NCBI GenBank assembly: GCA_021324255.1
Contig: JAJPJL010000021.1
Span: 1-42,479, forward strand
Origin: Bacillota bacterium
GTDB lineage: Bacteria > Sysuimicrobiota > Sysuimicrobiia > Sysuimicrobiales > Segetimicrobiaceae
DNA: 42,479 nucleotides
Reading direction: 5' to 3'
Shown here: positions 30,948 through 40,405 of the stretch, piece after piece
Layout: every line of letters begins with the position of its first letter
Position numbering within the stretch: the stretch's first letter is position 1
Notes under the pieces: model-generated
The model's database searches: none
What the model was told of the DNA's origin: nothing
The model's input: the letters and a program-made list of their open reading frames with translations, nothing else
Made by a program: the position numbers and the translations under genes

Positions 30948-33341
30948 ATGCACACCGAGACCAGCGGTTCGGAGGTGCGCCGGGCTGCCGGCACACCGCT
31001 GTCCCCGGCGGAACTCGCGGCCATGGACGCCTATTGGCGTGCGGCCAACTATCTATCCGTCGGGCAGATCTACCTATACGACAATCCGTTGCTCAGGGAA
31101 CCGCTGGCGCCGGCCCATATCAAGCCCCGGCTGCTCGGCCACTGGGGCACAACGCCGGGGCTGAATTTCGTCTACGTGCATCTCAACCGGCTCATCAAGC
31201 AGCACGACCTCAACGCCATCTACGTCGCCGGGCCGGGCCACGGTGGTCCCGGTCTCGTCGCGAACACCTATCTCGAAGGCACGTGCAGCGAACTGTATTC
31301 GCACGTTCCGCGAAACGCGGAGGGCCTGAAGCGGCTCTTCACACAGTTCTCGTTTCCGGGCGGCATCCCCAGCCACGCGGCCCCGGAGACGCCGGGGTCG
31401 ATCCACGAGGGCGGAGAACTGGGGTACGCGCTGGCCCACGCCCACGGGGCGGCGTTCGACAATCCCGATCTCCTGGTGTGCTGTGTGGTGGGCGACGGCG
31501 AGGCCGAGACGGGGCCGCTCGCCACCAGCTGGCACGGCAACAAGTTCCTCAACCCGGTGCGCGACGGTGCGGTCCTCCCGATCCTGCACCTCAACGGCTA
31601 CAAGATCGCGAACCCCACCGTGCTCGCGCGGATCGGCGAGGACGAGCTCGCCTCCTTGCTCGCGGGGTACGGGTACCGCCCGTACTGGGTCGAGGGCGAC
31701 GAGCCGGAGCCGATGCACCAGCTCATGGCGGCGACGCTGGACGCGGTCCTCGAGGATATTCGCGCGATCCAGCGTGTCGCGCGCGCGGAGGGATTCCGCG
31801 GGCGTCCGGTCTGGCCGATGATCGTCCTCCGTACGCCGAAGGGGTGGACGGGCCCGAAGGTCGTGGACGGCCTCCCGGTCGAAGGCACGTGGCGCGCCCA
31901 CCAAGTGCCGCTCGCCGAGGTCCGGTCGAACCCCCAGCACCTGCGCATGCTCGAGGAGTGGATGCGGAGCTATCGCCCCGAGGAGTTGTTTGATGCCGGC
32001 GGAGCCCTCCGGCCGGCGCTCGCGGAGTTGGCGCCACGCGGCGACCGCCGGATGGGCGCCAATCCCCACGCGAACGGCGGGACCCTGCTCCGCGATCTCG
32101 AGATGCCCGATTTCCGTGACTACGCGGTCGCGGTCTCCACGCCCGGACGCGTGATGGGCGAGGCCACGCGGGTCGCGGGCCGCTTCCTGCGCGACATCAT
32201 GAAGCACAACCCCTGTTCCTTCCGGCTCTTTGGCCCCGACGAGACGGCGTCCAACCGGCTCGAGGCCGTCTTCGAGGCCACCGACCGCGCGTTCACGGGG
32301 ACGATCCTTCCCACCGATGATCATCTCTCCCCGGACGGCCGGGTCATGGAGGTATTGAGCGAGCACCTCTGCCAGGGCTGGCTCGAAGGGTACCTCCTCA
32401 CCGGACGGCACGGGCTCTTTTCCTGCTACGAAGCATTCGTCCACATCGTCGACTCGATGTTCAACCAGCACGCCAAGTGGCTGAAGGTGACGCGCGAGAT
32501 CCCATGGCGCCGGCCGATCGCGTCGCTCAATTACCTGCTCACATCGCACGTGTGGCGGCAGGACCACAACGGCTTCAGCCATCAGGATCCCGGCTTCATC
32601 GACCATGTGGTCAACAAGAAAGCGGACGTCGTCCGCGTCTACCTCCCGCCCGATGCGAACACGCTCCTGTCGGTGCTGGATCACTGCCTGCGCAGCCGAC
32701 ACTACGTGAATGTCATCGTGGCGGGCAAGCAACCCGCGCCGCAGTGGCTGGCCATGGGCGCGGCGATCAAGCATTGCACGGCCGGCATCGGCATTTGGAC
32801 GTGGGCCAGCACCGACGAAGACGCCGAGCCGGACGTCGTGATGGCATGTGCGGGCGACGTTCCGACGCTGGAAACGCTCGCCGCCGTCGACCTGCTCCGC
32901 CGCCACTTCCCGGACCTCAAGATCCGCGTCGTCAACGTGGTGGATCTCATGACGCTCCAGCCGTCGACGGAACATCCGCACGGGCTGCCCGACGCCGAGT
33001 TTGACTCGATGTTCACGACGGACAAGCCCGTGATCTTCGCGTATCACGGGTACCCGTGGCTCATTCACCGGCTCACGTACCGCCGCGCCAACCACCCCAA
33101 CCTCCACGTTCGCGGTTATAAGGAGGAAGGCACGACGACCACCCCGTTCGACATGACGGTGATGAACGACCTCGACCGCTTCCATCTCGCCGGGGACGTC
33201 GTCAACCGCGTGCCCCGGCTGGCGCGCGTGGGCGCTCACTTCAAGCAGTTCCTGCGCGACAAGCTCGTGGAGCACCGGCAGTACGTGCGCCGGCACGGCG
33301 ACGACCTTCCCGAGGTCCGCGACTGGACATGGCCGTATTAG
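30948..33341 (+). CDS. xfp: Xylulose-5-phosphate/fructose-6-phosphate phosphoketolase
   Basis: A 797-residue thiamine-diphosphate enzyme that cleaves xylulose 5-P (and often fructose 6-P) with phosphate to acetyl-P plus glyceraldehyde 3-P (or erythrose 4-P). The N-terminal half shows [36 protein letters not shown] and the TPP motif [18 protein letters not shown]. The middle carries the [20 protein letters not shown] block; the C-terminal part includes [20 protein letters not shown] and [20 protein letters not shown]. Length is normal (about 790-820). ATG 30948 follows AAGGA. It is 21 bases ahead of the acetate kinase gene. Confidence 0.95.
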   Translation: MHTETSGSEVRRAAGTPLSPAELAAMDAYWRAANYLSVGQIYLYDNPLLREPLAPAHIKPRLLGHWGTTPGLNFVYVHLNRLIKQHDLNAIYVAGPGHGGPGLVANTYLEGTCSELYSHVPRNAEGLKRLFTQFSFPGGIPSHAAPETPGSIHEGGELGYALAHAHGAAFDNPDLLVCCVVGDGEAETGPLATSWHGNKFLNPVRDGAVLPILHLNGYKIANPTVLARIGEDELASLLAGYGYRPYWVEGDEPEPMHQLMAATLDAVLEDIRAIQRVARAEGFRGRPVWPMIVLRTPKGWTGPKVVDGLPVEGTWRAHQVPLAEVRSNPQHLRMLEEWMRSYRPEELFDAGGALRPALAELAPRGDRRMGANPHANGGTLLRDLEMPDFRDYAVAVSTPGRVMGEATRVAGRFLRDIMKHNPCSFRLFGPDETASNRLEAVFEATDRAFTGTILPTDDHLSPDGRVMEVLSEHLCQGWLEGYLLTGRHGLFSCYEAFVHIVDSMFNQHAKWLKVTREIPWRRPIASLNYLLTSHVWRQDHNGFSHQDPGFIDHVVNKKADVVRVYLPPDANTLLSVLDHCLRSRHYVNVIVAGKQPAPQWLAMGAAIKHCTAGIGIWTWASTDEDAEPDVVMACAGDVPTLETLAAVDLLRRHFPDLKIRVVNVVDLMTLQPSTEHPHGLPDAEFDSMFTTDKPVIFAYHGYPWLIHRLTYRRANHPNLHVRGYKEEGTTTTPFDMTVMNDLDRFHLAGDVVNRVPRLARVGAHFKQFLRDKLVEHRQYVRRHGDDLPEVRDWTWPY

Positions 33342-33362
33342 GGTAGGCCCCGGGGGCGGATC

Positions 33363-34508
33363 GTGGCATCCACGCGCATTCTCGCGGTCAACGTCGGCTC
33401 CTCGTCGCTCCGGGTTGACCTCTGGAACGTCCCCGGCCCCGCGCCGGTCACGGTCCTGCGGGCCGATCGCATCGGCGCCCCGCGGGCGACGGTCGCGGAC
33501 GGCGGCCGCGAGGAAGAGACCCCGGGCTTTCCGGACCATGCGGCGGCGCTGGACGCGCTGCTCGGGCGCCTCGGACCCGCGGAGCTGGACTGCGCCGGGC
33601 ATCGGGTGGTGCACGGCGGACCGCGCCATCGGGAGCCCGCGTGGGTCACGGACGAGGTGCTCGCCGACCTGGACGCGCTCGCCGAACTCGTCCCGCTCCA
33701 CGTGCCGCCCGCGCTTCGGGTGATTCGGCACCTGGCGCGCGCGCGCCCCGGCCTGCGCCAGGCCGTGGTCTTTGACACCGGGTTCCACGCCACGCTCCCC
33801 GCGCGCGCCGCCGAGTATGCCGTGCCCGCGGCGTGGCGGGCGGCCGGGGTCCGCCGGTATGGGTTCCACGGCCTCGCGTGCGCGGACGCGGTTGCCCAAC
33901 TCGGCTCGGAGCTGCGCGGGCGCGCGGTCCTGCTGCACTTGGGGGCCGGATGCTCGGCCACGGCGCTCCGCGACGGCCGGAGCGTGGACACGACGATGGG
34001 GCTCACGCCGCTCGAGGGTCTCGCGATGGCGACGCGGTCCGGCGACCTCGATCCGGCGATCCCGCTGTATCTCCAGCGCCGGGAGCGATGGCCCGCGGAG
34101 CGGGTGGAGCACGCGCTCAATCACGAGTGCGGGCTTCTCGGCCTGTCGGGCGTATCCGGCGACATGAAGACGCTCCTCGACCGCGCGGGCGAGCCCGCGG
34201 TGCGGCTCGCGATCGAAGTGTTTTGCTACCGCGCGGCGAAGGCGGTCGGGGCGTTCGCGGCCGCGCTCGGCGGCTGCGAGCAGGTGGTATTCACGGGCGG
34301 CGTCGGGGAGCACGCGGCGCCGATCCGCGCGGAGATCATCAGCCACCTGGCGTTCCTCGGCGCCCACCTGGACGAGCGCGCCAACGCCGCCAACGCTCCG
34401 GTGATTTCCGGCCCGCAGAGCCGCGTGGCCGTCCACGTTGTCCGGATTGATGAGGGCCGCCAGATCGCCCTGGCAACGGCGCGCCTGCATCGCGCCCGCC
34501 AGGCCTAA
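33363..34508 (+). CDS. ackA: Acetate kinase
   Basis: A 381-residue kinase converting acetyl-P and ADP into acetate and ATP, taking the product of the adjacent phosphoketolase. ASKHA motifs are visible: ILAVNVGSSSLRVDLW (Asn near residue 10), CAGHRVVHGGP, VVFDTGFHATLP, LHLGAGCSATALRDGRSVDT, TMGLTPLEGLAMATRSGDLD, and VVFTGGVGEHAAPIR. One variation is GFHGLAC where most acetate kinases have GFHGTSH. The length is slightly short of the usual 390-405. GTG 33363 is the start; a purine-rich stretch precedes it. The phosphate acetyltransferase gene was not seen. Confidence 0.9.
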   Translation: MASTRILAVNVGSSSLRVDLWNVPGPAPVTVLRADRIGAPRATVADGGREEETPGFPDHAAALDALLGRLGPAELDCAGHRVVHGGPRHREPAWVTDEVLADLDALAELVPLHVPPALRVIRHLARARPGLRQAVVFDTGFHATLPARAAEYAVPAAWRAAGVRRYGFHGLACADAVAQLGSELRGRAVLLHLGAGCSATALRDGRSVDTTMGLTPLEGLAMATRSGDLDPAIPLYLQRRERWPAERVEHALNHECGLLGLSGVSGDMKTLLDRAGEPAVRLAIEVFCYRAAKAVGAFAAALGGCEQVVFTGGVGEHAAPIRAEIISHLAFLGAHLDERANAANAPVISGPQSRVAVHVVRIDEGRQIALATARLHRARQA

Positions 34509-34669
34509 GACGGCTGGACGAACGCCGCCATCGCCCGCACCAGCGCATGCGTACGCCGCCCGCGTTGATGCGGTAGAGGCGGCATCGACGGCACTGCTCG
34601 AGCGGTGTCGAGCGGCGGCCGCCGTGCCGGCGAGCGTGGGGTGCGGCTTCGGTTTCCGGCGCCCGTCGA

Positions 34670-35350
34670 TTACCCGCCTGAGGGCTTGTCGGGGCCTTCC
34701 TGCGACGCGCGTTGCGCCTTGATCGCCTCGGCTTTCGCCTTGGCGGCGGCGATGCGCTCTTCGCGGCTCGGCGCGCCTGCAGCCGCACCGGGCGCGCTCG
34801 ATGCGCCGCCTGCGGGCTGCGCGGCGCCCGACGCTGCGGCCGCCGCGGCGGCGCCCGGCTGGGCGGCCGGCGCCGCCGCAGGCGCCGGCGTTTCGCCGAG
34901 GAATTCACCGCGCAGGTACCGCTCGACCGCCTGCCGGATCCGGTCGAGTTGCTCGGCCTTGCCCGCCCGGGCGTCGGTGACCCACGCCTTGTCGAGACGG
35001 TAGGTCACGAGGCGCTTGTCCTGGGCCAAGTGCACCACGAAGTGCCCGTGCGCGTCCCGGATGACGATCGTCCGGGCGCGGATCCCAAGCCGTTCCGCAA
35101 CGGGTGTGACCTGCTCAAGCACCCACTGCTCCGGTTCGGTCATGGGTCGCGGCGTCAGCGTCTCCGCCACTGACCGCGTCGCGAGGGGATCGAGGACGGC
35201 CGGCCGAGCACGCGCCGCCGCGCGGCGGCGCCGCGACGCCTCCAGGAGTTCGTCCTTGGCCGTGAGGAGCGCGACGAGAATGGAGAAGCCCCAGATCGTG
35301 AGGATCGCAAACAGCAGCGACCAGTAGGTCAAAAACTTGCTGAGCGTCAT
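34670..35350 (-). CDS. Membrane-anchored protein with Ala/Pro-rich tail
   Basis: A 226-residue protein of no recognised family. Residues 1-32 form a single N-terminal membrane anchor (TLSKFLTYWSLLFAILTIWG). A folded middle section (about 70-150) includes EQWVLEQVTPVAERLGIRAR and IVIRDAHGHFVVHLAQDKRL; residues 152-226 are low-complexity Ala/Pro/Gly then a charged stretch (SREERIAAAKAKAEAIKAQR). The ATG overlaps the stop of the 46-aa protein (ATGA) without a ribosome site of its own, so translation depends on that gene. The anchor is a duplicate of the 46-aa protein. Confidence 0.68.
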   Translation of the reverse strand: MTLSKFLTYWSLLFAILTIWGFSILVALLTAKDELLEASRRRRAAARARPAVLDPLATRSVAETLTPRPMTEPEQWVLEQVTPVAERLGIRARTIVIRDAHGHFVVHLAQDKRLVTYRLDKAWVTDARAGKAEQLDRIRQAVERYLRGEFLGETPAPAAAPAAQPGAAAAAAASGAAQPAGGASSAPGAAAGAPSREERIAAAKAKAEAIKAQRASQEGPDKPSGG

Positions 35351-35487
35351 CGACCGGTCAGCGGCCGCTTGAACCTCGCCCGCAGTTCGTCCTTCGCGTC
35401 CATGAGCGCGACGAGGACGGAAAAGCCCCAGATCGTCAGGATGGCAAAGAGCAACGACCAGTACGTCAGGAACTTACTGAGCGTCAT
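35347..35487 (-). CDS. 46-aa membrane miniprotein, paralogue of adjacent anchor
   Basis: A 46-residue protein consisting of TLSKFLTYWSLLFAILTIWG, a short continuation and a basic end (DELRARFKRPLTGR). It is nearly identical over about 36 residues to the start of the next gene. The two DNA copies differ mostly at third codon positions, so both are likely under selection for protein sequence. The ATG at 35487 has GGGGAGGG upstream. It is co-translated with the 226-aa protein (ATGA overlap), 71 bases after rdgB. Confidence 0.72.
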   Translation of the reverse strand: MTLSKFLTYWSLLFAILTIWGFSVLVALMDAKDELRARFKRPLTGR

Positions 35488-35558
35488 GCAGCCCTCCCCA
35501 CGAGGACCCGCAGGCGCCGTCTGCGCGCCGTGAGCGCGTCCCCGGTGCGCGACGCGTC

Positions 35559-36227
35559 TCACCCGGTATTGGCGCCCGGCGCGGAGCCCTCCTCCCCGCG
35601 ATCGCCGAGGAGCTCGGATACGAGGTAAGGCTCGGCCGCCCGGAGGCCCCGCGCGCGGTGGCTGATCCGGTTCTTCTCGTCGAAGCTGAGCTCCGCCATC
35701 GTCCGGCCGTCGGGCGCCGCCACGAACAACGGGTCGTAGCCGAAGCCGCCGGTGCCGCGCGGGGCGCGGGCCACTCGTCCCGGGCACACGCCCTCGAAGA
35801 GCCGCGGCTCGCGGCCCGGCACCACCACCGCGATCGCGGCGCGATAGCGGGCCGTACGGCGATCGTCGGGGACGTCCCGCAGCAGGTCCAACACGTGCCG
35901 GTTACGGTCGGCGTCCGTGGCCTCATCACCGAGGAAGCGCCGGGAGCGCGGCCCGGGGGCGCCTCCGAGCGCGTCGATCTCGATGCCCGAGTCATCCGCG
36001 ATGGCCGGGAGGCCGGTGGCCGCCGACGCGGCGGCGGCCTTGCTCACCGCGTTTTCGGCGTAGGTGCCGCCGGGTTCCGGCAACTCGCCCACACCGGGGT
36101 GATCCCGCAGCGTGACGATGTCCAGGGCCAGGTGCGCGTAGATCGCGCGGATCTCCCGGATCTTGTCCGGATTCCGCGTGGCCAGGAGCAGCCGCGGTCG
36201 CCCGCGCGGGTCCCGGGGCGCCGTCAC
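35559..36227 (-). CDS. rdgB: XTP/dITP diphosphatase (RdgB/HAM1)
   Basis: A 222-residue nucleotide-pool cleaner that hydrolyses dITP, XTP and dXTP to monophosphates plus pyrophosphate. Motifs are [56 protein letters not shown], and [20 protein letters not shown], with [17 protein letters not shown]. The GTG at 36227 overlaps the rph stop (GTGA), typical of this pair. The open frame extends farther upstream only as a shadow of rph. Its C-terminal 20 residues are a disordered Gly/Glu tail. Confidence 0.95.
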   Translation of the reverse strand: MTAPRDPRGRPRLLLATRNPDKIREIRAIYAHLALDIVTLRDHPGVGELPEPGGTYAENAVSKAAAASAATGLPAIADDSGIEIDALGGAPGPRSRRFLGDEATDADRNRHVLDLLRDVPDDRRTARYRAAIAVVVPGREPRLFEGVCPGRVARAPRGTGGFGYDPLFVAAPDGRTMAELSFDEKNRISHRARGLRAAEPYLVSELLGDRGEEGSAPGANTG

Positions 36228-36958
36228 GTGGCCGTGAGCGAGTCCGCGAGCGCCTCCCGCTGGCGGGCGACCAGCGTCACGATGCCCCGCTCCGCGAGCG
36301 CCATCAGCGCGGCGGCCTCCTGCTTGGAGAACGGCCCCCCTTCCCCGGTCCCCTGCAGTTCCACAAACTTGCCGGACTCCGTCATCACGACGTTCATGTC
36401 GACCCGCGCCCGGGAGTCTTCCTCGTAGGTGAGATCGAGCACCGGTACGTTGTCCACGATCCCCACGCTCGTGGCCGCGATGAACTCGCCGACCGGGAGC
36501 TTGGAGAGCGCGCCGGTGCGCCGGAGCAGCGAGAGCGCGTCCACGAGCGCCACAAACGCGCCGGTGATCGCCGCCGTGCGCGTTCCGCCGTCGGCCTGGA
36601 GCACGTCGCAATCGATCTGGATGGTGCGCTCGCCGAGCCGGGCCAGGTCCACGGCGGCGCGCAGCGACCGCCCGATGAGGCGCTGGATCTCCTGCGTGCG
36701 CCCGCCGACGCGGCCGACGGCGGCGTCCCGGGGGCTGCGCTCGTGCGTGGCGCGCGGCAGCATGCCGTACTCCGCGGTGACCCAGCCCTGGCCGCTGCCG
36801 CGCAGAAACGGCGGCACCTTTTCGTCGATGCTCGCCGTGCAGATCACGCGGGTGTCGCCGAGCTGCACCAAGACCGAGCCTTCGGCGTACTTGTTGTACT
36901 TGCGGGTCAGCACCAACGGCCGGAGCTGGTCCGGCGTCCGGCCATCGCGACGCGCCAT
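36224..36958 (-). CDS. rph: Ribonuclease PH
   Basis: A 244-residue phosphorolytic exoribonuclease that trims tRNA 3' ends. Diagnostic stretches are [78 protein letters not shown], and [21 protein letters not shown] chose the ATG at 36958, as GAGGAG lies about six bases before it (a GTG one codon earlier is possible). It precedes rdgB with overlap, and follows the amidase, matching the Gram-positive arrangement of rph with spore or wall genes; gerM is not present. Confidence 0.96.
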   Translation of the reverse strand: MARRDGRTPDQLRPLVLTRKYNKYAEGSVLVQLGDTRVICTASIDEKVPPFLRGSGQGWVTAEYGMLPRATHERSPRDAAVGRVGGRTQEIQRLIGRSLRAAVDLARLGERTIQIDCDVLQADGGTRTAAITGAFVALVDALSLLRRTGALSKLPVGEFIAATSVGIVDNVPVLDLTYEEDSRARVDMNVVMTESGKFVELQGTGEGGPFSKQEAAALMALAERGIVTLVARQREALADSLTAT

Positions 36959-37197
36959 CACGGGCTCCTCGGAGCGTTTGCGCCGCCGGCCGCGCGGCTC
37001 GCCGGGGCATCATCGGTTCGGTGCGACCCCCCGATACACGGCGCTTCTCGCGCCGGCGGCGCGCGGCACGGCAGACCGCTGTCGTCGGGACAAATCCCGC
37101 GGTTGCTTCGTGGCGGCGGCGAGCCGGTCCTTCGGCGCCGGGGCCCGAACGAGCGGCGGGCCGCGCCTCCTCCGGGAGGCACGTGCCGGGTCGGGCC

Positions 37198-39330
37198 TCA
37201 GTGGGCGGTGGGCTGCGCCTGCTCCGAGAGAAACGCGGCGACGCCCCGGGCGATCGCCTCGGCGATGCGCGTCTGGACCGCCGGATCGCGGAGCATCGCC
37301 TCCTCCGCGGCGTTGCTGATGAACGCGGTTTCGACCAGGATCGCCGGCATCTGCGTGTTGACGAGCACGTAGAAGCGCGCCGCCAGGATGCCGCGATCCG
37401 GCTCGCCGAGCGCCCGCACGACTTCGGCCTGCACCATCTCCGCGAGGGCCCGGCTCTGCGGCGTGTAGTAGTACGTCGTCGTCCCCTGCACGCTCGGGTC
37501 GGCGCTGGCGTTGGCGTGGATGCTCACAAACACGACGCCCCCGTAGCGCTCGGCGAGATCAGGGCGGTCCTCGAGGGCCACCGTGCTGTCGTCGTTGCGC
37601 GTGAGCACGGCGTGCATGCCCTGGCGCTCCAGCGCGGCCTTGACCAGCCGCCCGATGCCGAGCGCGACGTCGGCCTCATGGGTCCCCCGCGGCCCGATGG
37701 CGCCGGGGTCCTCCCCACCGTGCCCCGGATCGATGATCACCGCCGGCGCGAGCGGCCCCGGCCGGCCGGCGTTCGCGAACACGACCGTCACGGTCCGGCC
37801 GCCGTCCGCCGTGGCCACGGTGTAGGCGATCTTGTGGTTCAGGTGCACGAGCACCCGGGTCAGGTTCGGGTGCAGGCCGAACTGCGAGACGACCACGTTG
37901 CGGATCCCGCCGCTGCCGATCTCGATGTCGGCGCGGCGGTCCCGGAACACCCCGTTGTGGATGTCGAGCGCGACGCGATCCGGGTACGTCCATTGATGGA
38001 CATCGACCGTGATTCGCTGCGACGCGCGGATGACGAGGCGTCCGCCGGCATCGTCGTAGGTCACCGACTCCACGTGAAACGCGCCCGCACTGTCCGCGAA
38101 CTCGGGTAGCGGCGGGAGCGCAACGGGCTCCGGGGCGCCCGCGTCCTTGCTCGCGACCGCCCCGCCCGACGCGTCGAAGCTGCCGCCGGTCCCGCCGGCA
38201 CTGCCGCCTCCGCCGGACGCGGATCCGGACACCGGCGTTGCGGCCGGCGGCGGAGCCGCGGCGGTCGATCGGCTCGCGGCGGACACAGGCGGCGCCGCAC
38301 GCGCCCCGGTCGCGGGGGATCCCTGGCCCTCCGGTGTCGCGGGCGTCGAGGCGCCGCCCGGTCCCGCGCTCGAGGGGGAACCCGGCGCCTGCCCGGGCGC
38401 CGCCGGCCCCCGCCCGGGGGGAACCGGCGATGATGGAGCCGCCGGACCCCAGGCCGTCGCGGACGATGACGGCGAGCCCGCACCCGCAGCCGCCGCGGGC
38501 TGCGACGGGTCGGGCCGGGCCGACACCGTCGCCGATGACGCGGACGGCGCGGCGCCTGCTCCGGATCCCGCGGAACCATGCGCGACCGTGGGGCCGGCGC
38601 CGGCCCCGATCGCCACGGTCACCGCCGCCCCGCCGCCGGCTACGCGAAACGGCACCGGCCGGGCGAGGTCGAAGACCAGCCGCGTCACGTACGGCTGCAC
38701 GTGGAACTGCGCTGCGCGCATACCCACGACGGCGCCGGAGGCGATCTGCGCCGTCGGGGCCGCAAGCCGGATCACGGCGCTGTCGAGATCGATCACGAGC
38801 CGCTCCGGCCCGTGCAGCAGGCTCCCCGCGGCATGCACGGGCCCCGTCGCCGAGATCGTGATCGTGAGGCCGGCATCGCCGGCATGCCAGTCCACGCCGG
38901 TCACCTGCGAGACGGCATCGAGCGTCCCGTCGTCGTGCAGCTTGACGTACGCGCCGAGGCCGCGCAGCAGCGGCGCGATCGGTGCGACGAGCACGCCGTC
39001 CCGAAGCGCGGGCGCCATCGGGAGGTCCCAGCGGGCCTCGCCTTGGGTGACGGTCGTCTGCCCGACGACCATCCGCAGCGACGTCCCCGCCACCCCCTGC
39101 ACCGCGAGCGCGCGGGCGGCCGGATCCCACTGGATCGTCGCGCCAAACGCCTGCACGACGGCCGCCACCGGGGCCATGACGACGCCGCCCACGGTCTGCG
39201 CCGGCTGCGGCAACGAGACGGGGGCGTCGTTCACAACGACACGAACCTGCGGGGTCTCAGCGGTCGCAGGGGACGGCGCGACGCACACACACACCCATAG
39301 GAAAGGAAGCGCGGCCCACCACGGCTTCAT
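37198..39330 (-). CDS. N-acetylmuramoyl-L-alanine amidase with AMIN domains
   Basis: A 710-residue exported peptidoglycan amidase. A signal peptide (WWAALPFLWVCVCVAPSPAT) is followed by a copper-amine-oxidase N-like repeat domain (about 30-130), a first AMIN domain (about 145-245), a long Pro/Ala/Gly/Ser linker (about 250-405), a second AMIN domain (about 415-515), and the Amidase_3 domain from about residue 520. The Zn ligands and base are visible: His in VIIDPGHGGEDPGAIG, Glu in GTHEADVALGIGRL, His in VFVSIHANASADP, and Glu in ILVETAFISNAAEE. It cleaves the amide between MurNAc and the stem peptide. The linker is unusually long and low-complexity. Upstream of rph on the same strand. Confidence 0.92.
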   Translation of the reverse strand: MKPWWAALPFLWVCVCVAPSPATAETPQVRVVVNDAPVSLPQPAQTVGGVVMAPVAAVVQAFGATIQWDPAARALAVQGVAGTSLRMVVGQTTVTQGEARWDLPMAPALRDGVLVAPIAPLLRGLGAYVKLHDDGTLDAVSQVTGVDWHAGDAGLTITISATGPVHAAGSLLHGPERLVIDLDSAVIRLAAPTAQIASGAVVGMRAAQFHVQPYVTRLVFDLARPVPFRVAGGGAAVTVAIGAGAGPTVAHGSAGSGAGAAPSASSATVSARPDPSQPAAAAGAGSPSSSATAWGPAAPSSPVPPGRGPAAPGQAPGSPSSAGPGGASTPATPEGQGSPATGARAAPPVSAASRSTAAAPPPAATPVSGSASGGGGSAGGTGGSFDASGGAVASKDAGAPEPVALPPLPEFADSAGAFHVESVTYDDAGGRLVIRASQRITVDVHQWTYPDRVALDIHNGVFRDRRADIEIGSGGIRNVVVSQFGLHPNLTRVLVHLNHKIAYTVATADGGRTVTVVFANAGRPGPLAPAVIIDPGHGGEDPGAIGPRGTHEADVALGIGRLVKAALERQGMHAVLTRNDDSTVALEDRPDLAERYGGVVFVSIHANASADPSVQGTTTYYYTPQSRALAEMVQAEVVRALGEPDRGILAARFYVLVNTQMPAILVETAFISNAAEEAMLRDPAVQTRIAEAIARGVAAFLSEQAQPTAH

Positions 39331-39445
39331 TACAATCCTCCGAAGAAAGCGCGACGTGAGCAGCCTGCCGCGCAGCGCGTATTCGCGCCACGAGCCGAAA
39401 ATCCTGCGTTTTAGCGGTCGCGCGAGGAACCGGCGGGGGCGGCGA

Positions 39446-40399
39446 TCAAGGCAGGCGCCGCGGGTCGAGCGCGTCGCGCAACCCGTCGCCGACGTAGTTC
39501 ACGGAGAGCACGGCGAGACAGATCATCAAGCCGGGGAACAGCGCCATGTGCGGGGCCATATCGAGGTAGTTTTGCGAATCGTACAGCAGGCGCCCCCACG
39601 TCGGCGTGTCCGGCGGGAACCCCAGGCCGAGAAACGACAGGGTCGACTCCGCGATGATCGCCGACCCGACCGACAGCGTGGCGGAGACGATGACGGGGCT
39701 CAGCACGTTCGGCAGAATATGCCGGAAGATTTGTGACAAGGTTCCGACGCCCAAGCTCCGGGCCGCTTCGATGAACTCCTTTTCCTTCACCGCCAGGAAC
39801 CCGGCGCGCACTAGCCGGGCCGTCGGCATCCAGTTCAAGCCGCCGATCACCACCACGATCAGCCAGAAGATGCCGAACTGCGGGCCGAACAGCCGCGTCA
39901 GCGTGTCGCGGTACAGGTAGATGACGAGCAGGAGCAGCGGGAGCGACGGCAGCGACAGGAACACGTCCGTGACACGCATGAGCAGGAGGTCCGTGCTGCG
40001 GCCGAAAAAGCCTGCGATCGCCCCCATGAGCGTCCCAACCGTCACGGACATGAGCATCGCGGTGATGCCGACCGCGATCGACAGCCGCCCGCCGTAGAGG
40101 ACCCTGGCCAGCATGTCCTGGCCGAGATCGTTCGTCCCGAACGGGTGCGCCGCCGACGGCGGCGCCATGGACGCGTGGAAGTCGATGGTGTTGATCCCGA
40201 CCCGATAGACGACGGGACCGATCACCGTGGCCGCGGTCAACACGAGAAAGACCGTGGCGCCCGCCATGGCCAGGCGGTGCTGGCGGAAGCGCCGCCACGC
40301 GTCGCCCCACATGGTGCGCGCGGGGCGCGGCCGGGCTGCCGCAAACGGGCGGATGGCGGCGGGAACGGACGCAGCGTGGCCGGGGGGGACGCTCGCCAT
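39446..40399 (-). CDS. Peptide/nickel-type ABC permease (DppC-like)
   Basis: A 317-residue inner-membrane permease of a Dpp/Opp transporter. A long N-terminal cytoplasmic stretch is followed by the first helix (LAMAGATVFLVLTAATVIGP), the conserved HPFGTNDLGQDMLARVLYGG, and GRLSIAVGITAMLMSVTVG. The EAA loop is seen as FIEAARSLGVGTLSQIFRHI followed by LPNVLSPVIV, and LSFLGLGFPPDTPTWGRLLY is another family block. It is downstream of the DppB-like gene by six bases. Confidence 0.93.
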   Translation of the reverse strand: MASVPPGHAASVPAAIRPFAAARPRPARTMWGDAWRRFRQHRLAMAGATVFLVLTAATVIGPVVYRVGINTIDFHASMAPPSAAHPFGTNDLGQDMLARVLYGGRLSIAVGITAMLMSVTVGTLMGAIAGFFGRSTDLLLMRVTDVFLSLPSLPLLLLVIYLYRDTLTRLFGPQFGIFWLIVVVIGGLNWMPTARLVRAGFLAVKEKEFIEAARSLGVGTLSQIFRHILPNVLSPVIVSATLSVGSAIIAESTLSFLGLGFPPDTPTWGRLLYDSQNYLDMAPHMALFPGLMICLAVLSVNYVGDGLRDALDPRRLP

Positions 40400-40405
40400 G
40401 GCGTC

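Noticed and set aside
31074-34490. A very long minus-strand open frame of over 1,100 codons
   Set aside because: It is the antisense shadow of the phosphoketolase and acetate kinase genes, both of which show clear family motifs.
38147-39736. Long plus-strand frame rich in Pro, Ala and Ser
   Set aside because: It is antisense to the amidase, whose Zn-binding and AMIN motifs are clear.
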